A DNA stretch of 64,000 nt from Lingula anatina. Lineage: Eukaryota > Brachiopoda > Lingulata > Lingulida > Lingulidae. Location of the stretch: assembly GCF_001039355.2 (NCBI RefSeq), contig NW_019775391.1, positions 809,541-873,540 on the forward strand, given 5' to 3'. The notes below the pieces were generated by a model. It did not search any database. It was not told the origin of the DNA and was given only the letters and a program-made list of their open reading frames with translations. A program made the position numbers and the translations under genes. Of the stretch, positions 24,452 to 37,303 are shown in pieces (within the stretch, counting starts at the first letter, position 1; each line of letters starts with the position of its first letter).

Positions 24452-26428
24452 ACTGAAATGCATTTTCCTATAAAATGTATATTAAACAAGTAAATTGCAC
24501 CAGAGGAAGAAGAGAAAAGAGAAATGCCCTACCCAAGGTACATTACAGCACAGAATTGCCTTCCTTTATGTACTGAACAATACATTTCAATATTATTAAT
24601 ACTAAGAATGATTAACACACAAAAAATTAACTTTCCATACTGTCCTGTCCTTTTAATTACAAAAGGGACACCCTTAATACTAGTTTATATCATAAACTGC
24701 TATTTAATAATGGCATAAGTACATGTATTACTATCTCATATAACTTTTTCTTCATTAAAATTCTTTTCTTGGGATATTCTTACCAATTTTTCTATGCAAC
24801 AACATCAAAATAATTGATAGAGTTGGTGGTCATCTTTTGATTTGTTTTTTTTTTTTTTTTTTTTTTAATTTTTACAATGAGCAGGAGTTATATAATTATG
24901 CAAACATGTTTGCCTGTGTGTGGACGATTTACTTATATAATTGACTTCAATTTAAAAAAAAATATATTAAAAAAACTATTTTGGCACCTGAAGAATGCAC
25001 CTTAACAATGTGCTTTTCAGTGAAATGTTATTTCAAATAACTTGAACTTTCAGTTTTTGAACCCACTTTATATATGAGTATGAACTAAGTAACACTTTTC
25101 TCTTACAAATACTTTTATAAAACAAAACATTTGCATGGGAACATCTGTATTAAATGTTTAACAACATCATCTATATTATATAATTCTTCAATACTGCACC
25201 AGGTATCATTTCTTTCCTATGTATTCAGTGATGTAACAGCTTTTCAAATGCATCAAATATTTCGTATCACAAACAAAGCACCCTTCCTGACTGCAAATCA
25301 AATTATAAAACCCCCAGAAAAGTGCAAAATTCAATAAACACACAAAATGCAAAAAAAAAAATGTGGATATCACAGTAAAGCCCATCAAAATAACTCTAAT
25401 CAAACCGTTTTATGCATGTGCTCCAAATAAAAAATATTAACTATATTTAATGACTATGTTATGGATGAAAAAGTATCACATATATCCACCCACTGACGAT
25501 AATGAAATTCATAACCCTGTGTAATATATAGCTGAAGGACTATGCAAAGCTACTTCACAAACTTCTTAATAACCTCTAACTAATGTCTCTTATAGCCTAC
25601 AGGTACATGTATATCAAAATGACTCTGGGAAACTTTGTAAAACAGCTATGGCAACAACTTGTAAAATAATCTTAAGGGTCCCTGTTAAAACCAGCTCTTT
25701 GTAAAGTATCACCTATGAACTACTTGTATCTTTTTTGTGTAGAAAAATAACAAAAAATGGTCAATTTCTTAAACTTTCATTCTGTTTCATTTCAGATAAA
25801 AAAATAATTTAGATAAAAATATTTTCATATGACCACAGCTAAACCACAAACCACACAAACTCATATGTTTGAGCATTTTTGTCTAAAGATTTTCACTCCA
25901 GGGCAAGCTTTACAGAAAAAAAAAACAACTTTAGACTTAAAAATCAAGAAATTAAGTTTACTTTGACTCAAGACATGTCATAGTTCTGTAGTAGTCCACT
26001 TTATCAAATATTTTTTCTCTTTTGTAAAAAGAAGTGCATAATGTTTAAGTAAACTGAATGACATGTCTTCTGGGGCAGCTACAGAGGCTTAACTTCCATG
26101 TACCTTCGGTCATGCTCAAAATGAAATGAAAAAGCTTCCAGATTCCAAGCGCGAGCGAAAGTTATTCAATCCCCAGCTTCTTGGGGAGGTGTGTCCCCAC
26201 AAGTAGGACCGATAAGTTTCACTGGGAACTTGCCCTAGGACAATAATTACTACCACAGTAGTACTTTACATTTGAAGACTGCCCAGTTCTATTAATTTAT
26301 CCTGAAATAAAGTAAACCATAGTTCAGATCAACTTTTTAGTTTTGACTTCTATTGAGAAACTTGCCCTTGGTTTAAAATGCTGGCTAAGCATTAGAGGGA
26401 GTCCAAAATAGCTGGAAACAATACAAGC
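24452..26428 (-). other. Probable GLCE 3' UTR / convergent intergenic region
   Basis: About 2 kb of AT-rich sequence with a poly-T run at 24847-24866 and no supportable exon. It lies between the GLCE stop codon and a minus-strand AATAAA at 24446-24451, so it may be a long 3' UTR. Nearer polyadenylation signals could also be used. Confidence 0.4.
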
Positions 26429-27554
26429 TTAATTGTGGGGAGACAGCACACCTCTTGTATAGTCACTCCATCTCTGAGCTGTTGTAGCAAATATAGGATC
26501 ACTTTCTACGGAAGACAACACCAGAAGTTGTACAATATGTGTTGTGTGGTAATCCCAGCGAGCTCTGTTGGGTGGTAACTTCATGGTAACATGGCGCAAA
26601 TCATAAGTTGTTCCAGATCCTGTGTCAAAGAGCGGCAATAAGGCCTTTAGGGACGTCAACCCTTGAGAATAAAGACGCTGTACATCTTTGTTGTCCGATA
26701 ATACAGTTCTCAAATCGTAAAGTCCCATCAGTGAAAATATAAATCCATTGAGAACAAAAAGACTTGGTGTGGTGGGATATTCCTCATACCAGGCATATTT
26801 ATCCATAAAAAGTGCCAAGACGCCATTATTTGCACTTTTCACATCAAACGGTTTCAGACCTCTGACTGCAGCCTCCAAGTATTTTTTCTCCTTGGAATGG
26901 AGATAAGCACGTGTCAACACGGACATGGCGTGCCCCTGGGCCATGGCAGAGTACCACCCTGGAGACAAAGCTTGGGCTTCCTTAGCAACCCAGTGAGTTA
27001 CCATATTTGGCCAGCCGCCATTTTGATCCTGTGCTCTCAACAGCCAATCAGCTGCATGATAAAACTGTGTCAAATGTGCTGAGCTGGAAGTGGTTATATT
27101 ATTAATCCATCCATGTCCTCGAAGGTGAATACCTACAATTTTGGACACCCTTTTGTTTACTTTTTTTTTCCCCAGCCCCTTCTCAATGTCGATGAAGATA
27201 TCACGCGTGATGGTTCGCCATGTTCTGCACTTGTCTGAACCTATCCCATAATACACCTGCTCCCCAGAGACTGAGATCATTACATCACTGCAGACATATG
27301 TCACAAAAAGCTTTCTCTTGACACGCTTTTGATTGGTCTCAACAACAACAGTCAGGCTTCCACTTTGTTTAAATCTTAAATCGAAGGACAAAATGAAGTT
27401 TTCTTTTTCATTAACTGAGAATACAATTCCTGGTTTGGCAAAAGATTCTGAAAATCAACAAAAATGCCCAAATTATATTCAAATTATGGATGACACACCT
27501 ACAAGTAGTACATATGCAATACACTCAAAAATACTGCTTATTCACAGATACTGG

Positions 27555-27591
<37 letters not shown>

Positions 27592-30101
27592 ATGCCTTAG
27601 CACATTAATAGATAACCAAGTTAAACTCTGTACACTCTGGATAAAGGTAATAAAAGTACTGCAAACTTTTTTTCTCCAACAGCAGTGTTTACCACACTTA
27701 CCCACCCCACAGTCACAGCACAAACCTCACAGCATTTTGATAACTTTCATCCGGTGTTTACTAAATCTAACCATTTTATTTACTTCCATCTAATTTACAT
27801 CTTCAAAGGTCTACATCACAGCACCTGACTTCTTCTTACCTTCTGCAGAAAACTCAATCACATATCCACCGTGCAGGGGGTCCAGAACTCTGGTCAGTGT
27901 GTCCCCCCTGTTGACCGCCCATCGCTTCTTCTTAATGACCCCCAGGCTGAGAAGTACGGTCTTCCTTGGCTCTACCTGCTCCACCAGAAGCTTTGAGTAG
28001 TGGCTGAGGCCATATTGAGCAATCTGCAGTGGGTAGTAGTAGCCGCTGACATTCCACTGGTTACAGACAGGAACATCTGGATTAACATAATCATCAACTG
28101 GATAATCCCATAAATCTAACTTATAATATCAAGTTAAATAGTTTAATCAAATGTAGCAATATCACATAAAATTATGTCCAGGTTTTGGCAACATGGGAGA
28201 GATGACCACGTTTTTCAATGTTCTTTTTGGCCAAAATATTCAGTTTTCCAAATTTCAATATAAAAGGACCAAATCTGCAAAAAAAAAAAAAAAACTGTTC
28301 CCTGAAGCAAACATTAAAGTCATAGTGGAAATATGAAATTGGATGATGTTTTATCAAGGTATTACGTCCTTTTTCAAAAATTTAATTCACATTTAACAAT
28401 AACCTCACAATCAGATAATCTGATTTTAGATACTGACTTAGGCTACTTATATATTGATAGACTTGTAATGTCAATCTGTATATATATATAATCTGTATAT
28501 ATATATATATATTGTTATATGTGGTGGATATTTACAATGTATGTGGAACAAAAACCCAGTTAATGCATTTGCAGCATACATACATACAATTAGTGCATTC
28601 TAAACTAGTCATTTTACAACTTACGTTCTATGCCGCTAATACACTTGACTGTGTCTCGGTTCTCTACAAAATAATGGTCAAAATGCATGTACACCCCTCC
28701 TGTAGTATAGTTCTCCCTGGGTTTGGAGATCTTGGAGTAACTGTGAAGCCATTGCAGCCTCCCACCTTCCTCTTCCTTCTCCAACTTGCCTGTGATCTGA
28801 CAGAGAAAGAGACAGGAAATAACACATTATCTTTGTTTTTCCAATTTTTATTTCTGTACATTGAACTTTAATCAAGATGTTTTTTTTAAGGGAATTAATA
28901 TAGTTGAGATTGAGTTGTCTTTAGCATTTATAGTGAAACCTGACAATGATAGCATGCCAGGTACCAGTAATTGCATGTTGGATTGCGTGGCCTTCACAAG
29001 ATTCAAGTAGTGTCATAAAAGGACTTTAGACTAAATATTGCTCTAAATTTTAAGATAAAAAATTTGACTCCAAAAGTCAGAAGTTGTCCAATTAAAAAAG
29101 TGTCTGCATTATAAAAATAAAGACTTGGCTCATGTTTACGCCATAAGTTATTTAATTTTGATAGACTACAATCGATATATACTGACTAGCTTGTTCAAAT
29201 ACTTAAATATAGACAAAAATTTCCAGTCTAAAAAATTAAGAACAACTTAGGGTCCTATTTTTAAAATAATTTTTTGAAAACGTCCCAGGGCATACTTACA
29301 TCAAAGTAGTTCTGAATGAAGCTAAATGGTACAAAGACCTCCTCCTTCTCTCTACGACAGGGAATATCATATTCTGCATTAATATGACATTTTATTACTT
29401 TGTAGGCATTTTCTTTGACAGCAGCATTTTTGTTTTGAGATTCAAGGACATCAGTTGACTTAGTTTGGAGACTGTTGGTGATCCTCCCAGACACACTGCT
29501 TAGCACCAAATCTTCTGGCAGGAGTTTTCTTCAATTAAGAAATAATGTTCAGATTAACAAGAATTGCATGATCTTTTGAAACAGTATTATTTGAACAAGT
29601 GTTGGAATGGATTCTATTATTGGCTCAAAGGTTAAGCTATTAATAAATTTTTTGTCCCCATGTAACAAATTTTAGATTGAAAATTATCAAATTTGTTTAC
29701 TGATTATATTGGAAACTCTGACAGTTACTCCAATTCATTTTCTTTCACCATTAATGTTATGAATCACTTACATATTTGGTAAAAACACTCTTCTAAAAAT
29801 TAAAAACAATAATAATAACTTGAAAAATTGACATTTTCTTAGTATAAATTATCCTCAACATATGGTAAATTTTCATACCAACACAAGACAACTGTACTTA
29901 CATGTACATATCTGCAGTCACTTTTATTGCTTACCTATCTGAGTTCCCAACATGGCGAACACTGGTTTCCAGCACCTGATTGTTGCACCTCCAGCATTCA
30001 TTGATGGAATAAATAAGCGCCGCAATGGAAAATATTGGCAGCACGTACTTGCATGTTGGATTGCGTGGCCTGCACAGGGAGGACAGGCGTCGCATGGTCA
30101 T
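26429..30101 (-). CDS. GLCE: GLCE, heparan sulfate D-glucuronyl C5-epimerase (5 coding exons)
   Basis: Exons: 30101-29935, 29528-29300, 28796-28625, 28076-27840, 27447-26429. Phases close to 607 residues; the human enzyme has 617. It converts D-glucuronate to L-iduronate in heparan sulfate chains in the Golgi. Residues 1-18 are basic and cytoplasmic, and about 19-33 form the type II signal anchor (YVLPIFSIAALIYSI). Family blocks follow: VKCISGIE, YYYPLQIAQYGLSHYSK, GWYSAMAQG (432-440), WYEEYPTTPSLFVLNGF, GSGTTYDLRH (545-554) and ARWDYHTTH (564-572). The last three carry tyrosines of the conserved active-site set. The large last exon holds the catalytic alpha-helical domain. An alternative in-frame acceptor at 28116-28117 would add 13 residues after the ISGIE block. 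A 5' UTR segment joins at an acceptor at 30168-30169. Confidence 0.95.
27556..27590. repeat. TA microsatellite
   Basis: About 16 TA units in the last GLCE intron. Shorter TA runs occur at 28479-28512 in an upstream intron of the same gene. Confidence 0.95.
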
Positions 30102-30167
30102 GTCTGAAATTTCTCAGACCTGTTGGTTTTCAAGTCTGGATGCAACAGCATACTGTGCAATACAAAC
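30102..30167 (-). other. GLCE 5' UTR part of first coding exon
   Basis: Sequence between an acceptor-like ttaatttcag (ending at 30168 on the minus strand) and the start codon. It contains no competing in-frame ATG that I noticed. Confidence 0.5.
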
Positions 30168-30729
30168 CTGAAATTAAAATAATTTAATATTTAAATTAAA
30201 TGCATAAATTAATAAGTGAATTAATTATTATTAAAATAATAATTAATTAGTCATATGCACATAGATTTAAATCTAAGCAGTGTTATTCAGATTTGCACAC
30301 ATTATGTGGTAGTCTCTGAGTGATAGAAATGATATAAACTTTGATCAGTGTGTCTGCTTTTAATATATTAGATTGGCAATGACGTTTTTCAAAAAGTATT
30401 CAAGCTCTTCGACCAATGAAATTACAGCAATTTTTTTTTTTTTCTGAAACGGTATGGACTTGTAGATACTTGTAAATAATTCGGAAAAGTTGTCACTATA
30501 TTATCAAACTAATTTGTTTAAATAGCAGAGACACTGAGCAAAGTCATCATGAAACTGACTTCAGATAAACAAGAAAAAATAGCGACCTAGTGGGGAAATA
30601 CCACTGAAGTAAAAACAAGATCAAGTTTCTGTGTGAGGAAGTAAGAGGGGTGTTTGGATCAACTTTAGTTTTGCAAAAATGAAGAAATACACAGTTCCAG
30701 TACCAAAATTTACCTTCTTGGACCTTTAC

Positions 30730-30950
30730 TCTCCCTGAAGTATCCTGAATACACTTTCAATCCGATTCAGCCTTGAGCCCATCCTCTCGTGATTGCAGTC
30801 ATTGAGGGGGAATTCCGCATGCCAAAGCATGCCGTGTTTACGAGGAGGATAAGAGAGAGGGAAATAAGCGAGATCGATATTACTTGCGGTAGCTCCTCTT
30901 GGCAATTTTTTCACCGTCGAGCAGACTCGGGGCATGGCAGGCAAGGTGCT
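30730..30950 (-). other. Candidate non-coding first exon/promoter of GLCE
   Basis: A donor-like GAGA|GTAAAG on the minus strand puts the exon edge at 30730. The sequence to the right is GC-richer than its surroundings, as expected for a transcription start. Placement is inferred; the right edge is a guess. Confidence 0.3.
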
Positions 30951-31977
30951 CGTTATCATTACTTTTCCAACTTTTGAGAATCTGACAACATAAAATACGT
31001 TTTTCTTTCTTAGGACACAGATGAAAAAGCAGATAGAAAGTATTCTTGAGGTTAAAAAAAAATAAGCTAGACTTTGGAAAATGAGTAGCGCGTGATTTAT
31101 TCATAATAGGCCTCATCAATTTTTTTTCGTATTATGTTCTTCTCAAAATTTGTTTTTAAATATGTAGAAAGTACACCGAGCTTTTGGTCACTTTACCAAT
31201 CCACTAATTGCACATAAAATATATTTTCAAAATTATTTTTTTTAGATGCAAAGGAAAATTGGTATAAAAGAAAATCGCCGATTTCGGTGCATTTTTTCAT
31301 CACCGAAGCATTAGCCTACACCTATATTGTTAGTAGATTGTTGATTATACTTATATTATCAGCTTTAAGAAATAATCTCATATGATCATTATCAAGTTGC
31401 CATAAATTAATTCGGAATATTATTGTTCAAGTGGAACATCGCCGACGTCATTTTCGTATTATGCGAATAAATACCTCCTACCCGGCGTTCATTTAAAGCG
31501 CATTTCCTCATTTGTATCAACTGTCTCCTGGCGAATGGTCTCTGGAATTAAGGTCAGCATCACAGCAACTGCTCTCTCTCGCTCTTTCTCTCTGACCACA
31601 GGGTTCGCTTGTAGTAGCCTATGTCACAAAAATTATTGTTGTACCTATACAATTGGTACTTTCATTTTGCATATTATTTAAGAGGTCCCTGATACCAAGG
31701 AGTTACAACTGTTGAAACTCCTTGCTGATACCAGAGGGTATTCATCAAAAAGGTTTGATCATTGACTAAAATCTGGTGCAAGTTGTTTTATATAAGACTT
31801 ATAAATTCAAAACGATATGATTGATACATCATTGACGTCTCACGTCTTTGTTCGCGTTAAAAACTTTTAAGTTAAAACTTCTAATTCCATGAATGGCGAA
31901 CGTGGGCTTGATGCTGAAAATTTAATTTTACCCCCCAGGCCAATTCCCCTAACGGAGCAAAATGTATCGCAGCATGG

Positions 31978-31980
<3 letters not shown>

Positions 31981-32013
<33 letters not shown>

Positions 32014-32040
32014 GTATGTGTGTGTGTGTGTGTGTGTGCG
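31981..32040. repeat. Poly-T followed by TG microsatellite
   Basis: About 32 T residues, then a short link and about 12 TG units. Confidence 0.95.
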
Positions 32041-32583
32041 TAAAGAAAGACACCCAATGCTGATTTTTCAGAATATTTCTCACATAGGAGAAACAGGTGT
32101 AACAGGGGTGGAAGTCCTAGAAATGGAAGTCCAGATTCCCATATGATTAGTACAGTTTAGGATTAATTGGAGTATTGTGGTAAGTATATGGACGAATGTC
32201 ATCTGTACACAGTAATGGGAAGCGGACTACAGTTGCTAGCGGAGTCCCATTCCTGTTACACCTCGGCTACATGTGTAGTAGGCCCAGTTATACACTTGAC
32301 CTTGTAGAGTATCGTATGTGACAGAATATTTGCACGACTTTGAGCATATTATATATGAAGGTATCACCACCGGGTTTATTGAACATTCGTGAACATTTTC
32401 AGTAACAACCTCTCACCTCCTCTCGCCTAAAATGAGTTATACCTGTTGTTATTTGCATAACAACAAAATGTTCATCGTAGTGCGAGCTGTCTTCCCGAAT
32501 GCTCACTTGGCAGTTAGACGAAGTCGGTTGTAGACGCAACAGTATGTGTGGTGCACTCAGAAGGTCGAGCTTTTATAAGGCGT

Positions 32584-32721
32584 GGAAGCAAATGTATGTT
32601 TGTAAGTATCACAGTTTCTTCATCAACCACAGCCATTATATATAGTACTTAAGGAAGCAAATGTATGTTTGTAAGTATCACAGTTTCTTCATCAACCACA
32701 GCCATTATATATAGTACTTAA
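32584..32721. repeat. 69-bp perfect tandem duplication
   Basis: The unit beginning ggaagcaaatgtatgtttg and ending atatatagtacttaa occurs twice, at 32584-32652 and 32653-32721, with no difference that I can see. Each copy contains a donor-like GTAAGT. Confidence 0.95.
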
Positions 32722-33448
32722 GGTGCAGAAGAATGAGAAAAATGTTTACGACAAATATTTATGACATGATCCTTTTACTATATTTCCATTGTCACTTGTA
32801 CATGTACAGGTATGTCTCTCAGAATGGTAGAAATTATTGCTTAAAGTGCATTAGGACTCCAAATGTTCAGGATAATCGGTGCATTCATCTTACTTTTGAT
32901 GATAACCTAAGTTTGCTTGAAATCTTCTGCACTTTATAACCCTCTGTTTGAACATTTTTTGTGCCCTGGCCTTGACAATAATTTTGAATATTTTGACCTA
33001 ATTTAAAATGTCGTGTGTTTTTAAATGTAAGTATTACTACCCAAATCAATTAATTGGATGATGCTTGTCACAGTTCCGAGCTTCTGGTCCAAGGATTTCG
33101 AGTGCCCATTATACAATCATTAACAGATGCATATTTAGCACGGCCTGTTGTCTCCATTGTGGCGTGTGTTCTTCCATTACACGGTTCACTGTATGAAAAC
33201 TTATTATATATGTGCAATATATTTGTTATAATTTTCGAAGAGAATTTGTAAATGATCTCTTTCTCTGAAATGCGCGTCAATATTTTGGTTTAACGCTAGC
33301 TGAACCTGAACATCAGACAAGTTAATAAACGTGCACGCCATTATTTCATTTATAAGTGCACTCTGCCCTGTGATGTTACATGCATTATTAGAATGTTAAG
33401 AGCCTGCCTGTTTACTTCAAAGTTGTAAACATTATTTTATCTTTTCAG

Positions 33449-33502
33449 GAGCTCAACGAGATTCTGCAAAGCATCCGCCTGAAAGCAACTTATGAAGTCT
33501 AG
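33449..33502 (+). CDS. Orphan terminal exon, product unknown
   Basis: A good acceptor (attttatcttttcag) leads into 17 codons reading ELNEILQSIRLKATYEV and a TAG stop. AATAAA follows at 33561-33566, as at a true gene end. Phase is 0 at the acceptor. I could not identify the preceding exons or the family; a candidate ATG exon near 32544 (MCGALRRSSFYKAWKQMY) does not join cleanly. It could be the end of a small protein gene or a chance match. Confidence 0.4.
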   Translation, partial: ELNEILQSIRLKATYEV

Positions 33503-33560
33503 CTTTTGTTTCACACACAGGAACCCAGGCTCCTTCATACATCTATTATGTGAAAACTCA

Positions 33561-33566
33561 ATAAAA
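33561..33566 (+). terminator. Polyadenylation signal
   Basis: AATAAA, 58 bp after the orphan exon's stop codon. Confidence 0.4.
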
Positions 33567-34105
33567 AAACTTTTGAAATTTGGCGTTTTATTTTTCACTT
33601 TGTTATGAAAATATTAAAATAAGGATAAAAGTAATCATAATGGAAAATGAGTAATTTTTAGTGTTTGAGGACTTTCAAATTCAATCTGATCTGTAAATAA
33701 TGTCAATGTTTTTGTGGTTGACTGTTTTCTGTGATACCTAAATTTTAATAGTTATAAAATTACCAGTATTTTCTAAATAACCCCTCCAAGCTGTTTTAGC
33801 GCACTGACATAAAATGTCTAAAAATGGTTTCCAACGAGCTATAGTTCAAATTTATATAAATTAACAATCCTGTTTTTAAAAAAATTCACATGAGATTTTT
33901 GTTCTATATGGTACTTATTGGTTTAGATATAATTTTCATATATTTTTTTATATAGGGAGGGTCCCATTTCCGACGGGTTTTGGCTTTTGCTATTGTGAAT
34001 TGTTTAAATTGCTGGCCTATTCTTAGTATAAATACTTAATTTGATATTTGAACGTAATAATGAAAAAATGGGATGATTCTGGTGTAAGCTTAAATCAAAA
34101 ATTTT

Positions 34106-34575
34106 CACCCCACCTGTCGCCCCTTCTAATGCAAGGGACTTGCCCCACCTTGTACCCCTCTAATGCAATGGACTCGTCCCACCTGTCACCCCTCTGATGC
34201 AATGGACCCGTCCCACCTGTCACCCCTCAGATGCGATGGACTTGCCCCACCTGTCACCCCTCTGATGCGATGGACTCGTCCCACCTGTCACCCCTCTGAT
34301 GCGATGGACTTGCCCCACCTGTCACCCCTCTGATGCGATGGACTCGTCCCACCTGTCACCCCTCTGATGCAATGGACCCGTCCCACCTGTCACCCCTCTG
34401 ATGCAATGGACTTGTCCCACCTGTCACCCCTCAGGTGCAATGGACTCGTTCCACCTGTCACCCCCCCCCTTTGATGAAATGGACTCACCCCACCTGTCAC
34501 CCCTCTGATGCAATGGACTCGCCCCACCTGTCACCCCTCTGATGCAATGGACTCGCCCCACCTGTCACCCCTCTA
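34106..34575. repeat. 34-bp minisatellite
   Basis: About 14 head-to-tail copies of a unit built from ccacctgtcacccctctga and tgcaatggactcgtc. Copies vary at a few positions (caa/cga, ctcgtc/cttgcc/cccgtc). There are no spacers, so it is a tandem repeat and not a CRISPR array. Confidence 0.97.
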
Positions 34576-34937
34576 TTGGAATTGGATTGCCCCAAATAAC
34601 ACACCTGACATTCGCCTGACATTCCACAGATTGAGTGCATTGAGTACTATTCAACTTCACGTCAAGTCGTCACTGCTAAACCTTTTCACTACTCCTGTGT
34701 TAGCTGACCTTGTAAGCAATTTATTAGAATGAATTTTATAGAATGAAGTTAAAACAATCCATTATTCATCACAAATGCCCATTAACTATCAGGATTACTT
34801 GAAAACACCATTTTGATAATTTTGATAAACATTATTACATAATTGAAGTCTATTTTAAAGGTTTTTAAAAAACTTTTCATCATGTCGTAATCAACAAAAA
34901 TGTATAATATGTAAATTTCATCAAAATTTACATAATA

Positions 34938-35142
34938 TGGTCCCCCTCTTGTAATTAGAATTTTGACTAGCTGAATCATAGTTCCAAACCGTACCAAATG
35001 GCCCCATTCGCCCTCTAAATTCCAAAAAAATTTTCGGGGCCTTTCAGCAGGCCCCGAACCCCACGCCAAGGGGGGGGGGGGAGGGAGAGGTCGGCTTCGC
35101 ATCCACGGACCCGCCCTTCAATTAATCCTGGATCCGCCCTTG
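34938..35142 (+). mobile_element. MITE family A, 5'-truncated copy
   Basis: It shares gaattttgactagctgaatc, caggccccgaaccccacgcc, the G run, tcggcttcgc and the end taatcctggatccgccc with the copy at 39853-40108. The left end found in that copy is missing here. Confidence 0.8.
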
Positions 35143-35872
35143 TTATCTGACAAGATGTTATGACTGTCATGTCTTCCTGTACATTTCGGAAGAAAATATC
35201 TTCACCAGGTAAGCCCTACTTTTCTTTTATGGGCTTCATCGTTTTCAAGGTCTAGAATTGGGGGAAATAAGTGCTTTGTAGGATATGTAATCAAAGAAAA
35301 TACGCCGATGACTTTGGGACACATGCACCAATAGTCGGTCACCTTGCTACAGTATAACTGAAATCTATACTTGCCTTCAAATTCTCCGCGCATTTTGAGA
35401 AAGATTTAATTTTAGGGATAAAAACAAATTACAAATAAAATTGTTTTAAGCGCTTCAAATGTTCGTAAAATAATACATTTTAAGAAGATAAAACACGATG
35501 TGCTTCATTTAATTTTTTTCTATTTTTTAAACGTGCACGTTCTCCCCGACTTTATGCCGTTTTCAGATGCATTGTGTCATTTTCAGTAAGTTTTATCGAT
35601 GAACCGATTACATCCAAACAAAATATTTGTCTTGACCTGTGTGTGGGGTGATTCTGCCTTGCCTCCGTAGGTGGGCTGAATATTTCAACTAGCGCAACCC
35701 CTAAGTCTCCTCAAAAGCAGTGTTGCCTTGGTCCGTGTGTAATCATAGCCCTACGCTTCCAGTCAGTTCCTCCAACACTCTGAAGACGAGGCTGGCTCTG
35801 GCTTAGGCCAGACAGCCAACATCCCGAGGAGAAGAAACATTTCGAGAGCCGACGCACCACTGTCCCCCAAAA
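35143..35872 (+). promoter_or_regulatory. Upstream and 5' UTR region of the synaptopodin-2-like gene
   Basis: No coding exon is seen. The stretch from about 35700 to the ATG at 35873 is GC-richer than its surroundings and is probably the 5' UTR. The start sits in a good context (caaaaATGG). Confidence 0.4.
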
Positions 35873-36300
35873 ATGGCCGAAGAACAGCGTCTGGTCATCC
35901 AGCTGGCCGGTGGGGGTCCCTGGGGATTTCGGCTGAAAGGAGGCAGCACAAGCCCCCTTCAAGTGGCTAAGGTAAGGTGATGGTTTTAACCTTGTACACC
36001 TGGGGAACAGCACATCGCGTTGCTGTGTGTGTTGATTAAACGCCAGCTCTAGTTTCAGCGTCTGCAGGCCACCGTGCGTCATGGTTCGATAATTTATACT
36101 AATGACATTAACAAATCGTTTCTGTAATTGCTACGGGCTACTGCGATTAAGCGGTTAACATCGCTGCTTTATTGCGTTCAAGTTTTTAAAAAGGTATCCA
36201 GACTGCTAACGGGGTATTGGCGTGTTATATTACGCATCTTTTCCCCTTAAAAGTGAAGAAGGCATTCTTATTACATTATATTAGACCATATATACACTAG

Positions 36301-36345
<45 letters not shown>

Positions 36346-37213
36346 CAAGAGATAACATCCGTGTTTGTGCTTTGAAGTTCTGCTTGTGCGCCGGTTGTGG
36401 GGTATTGCTGAATAAGCCGAAGAGATTTTATTGAAAAGACCTACGAACTCGCCTCGTTTTAAAACAAAACCCATTGGTTTATCTTATATCGTAACAGATA
36501 TTTTTAAATACAGCCATTATGCCTTGGTAGTTGTCGGACTATATGGATCTGCAAAGGCGTAGCAAGTCTAGTCGTATTTCATCTTTAGTTTTTGACCTTT
36601 TCCATCTTGGTCTTAGTTCGAACCTTTATGTATATAACACAGAGCCTGCGTGTAATGATGAAGAGGGAGGTTTCAAAGTTGCCTCATCTTACAAAATATT
36701 TCCTCGTTATTTCTCTTATACATATCCGTCACTGAATCAAACCACATGTGAAAATGTCGCTTCACTTTTAATTTTGATTTCTCACCCTCCATCAAGAGGA
36801 AAACTACTGACGTAATATCCCCCTCGTCCTAATCAGCCCCTCAGAGTGATATTATTGTTACCTTTTTGATGAATTTGAGACGGTCCCTCGATGTCTTGAT
36901 TAAAGAAATGCACTAAAACTGATGTTTGCGTTAATGTGAAATATGCATCTGGGCGAATGGAAAGCTGGGTTTGTAATTTTATGGAAGAAGTGGAGAAACA
37001 TTTTTTTTTTTTTTTTTGGGGGGGGGGTTAGTTATTTGAATGAAGGACAACAAGCATACTTATATCATAGCCGACATGATACATGTAGCTGTAAAATTGC
37101 GCAGGGCAAAAACCCAAGTATTACCTGTACATCAAAGCGTTTGTGAAAAACATACCTGAACTCTTTGAAGCACAATGCTGTTTGCGTAACCACTTAACCC
37201 CCTTTCTCTTCCT

Positions 37214-37303
<90 letters not shown>

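Larger units (their letters stand above)
30951..33448. other. Intergenic region, AT-rich
   Basis: No coding exon is convincing. It holds a small hairpin at 31698-31727 (aaggagtt...aactcctt) flanked by ctgatacca direct repeats, the T/TG tract at 31981-32040 and the 69-bp duplication at 32584-32721. Upstream exons of the gene ending at 33502 may be here but were not found. Confidence 0.5.

Noticed and set aside
34106-34575. Regular repeats that could suggest a CRISPR array
   Set aside because: Units are contiguous with no unique spacers, in a clearly eukaryotic context.
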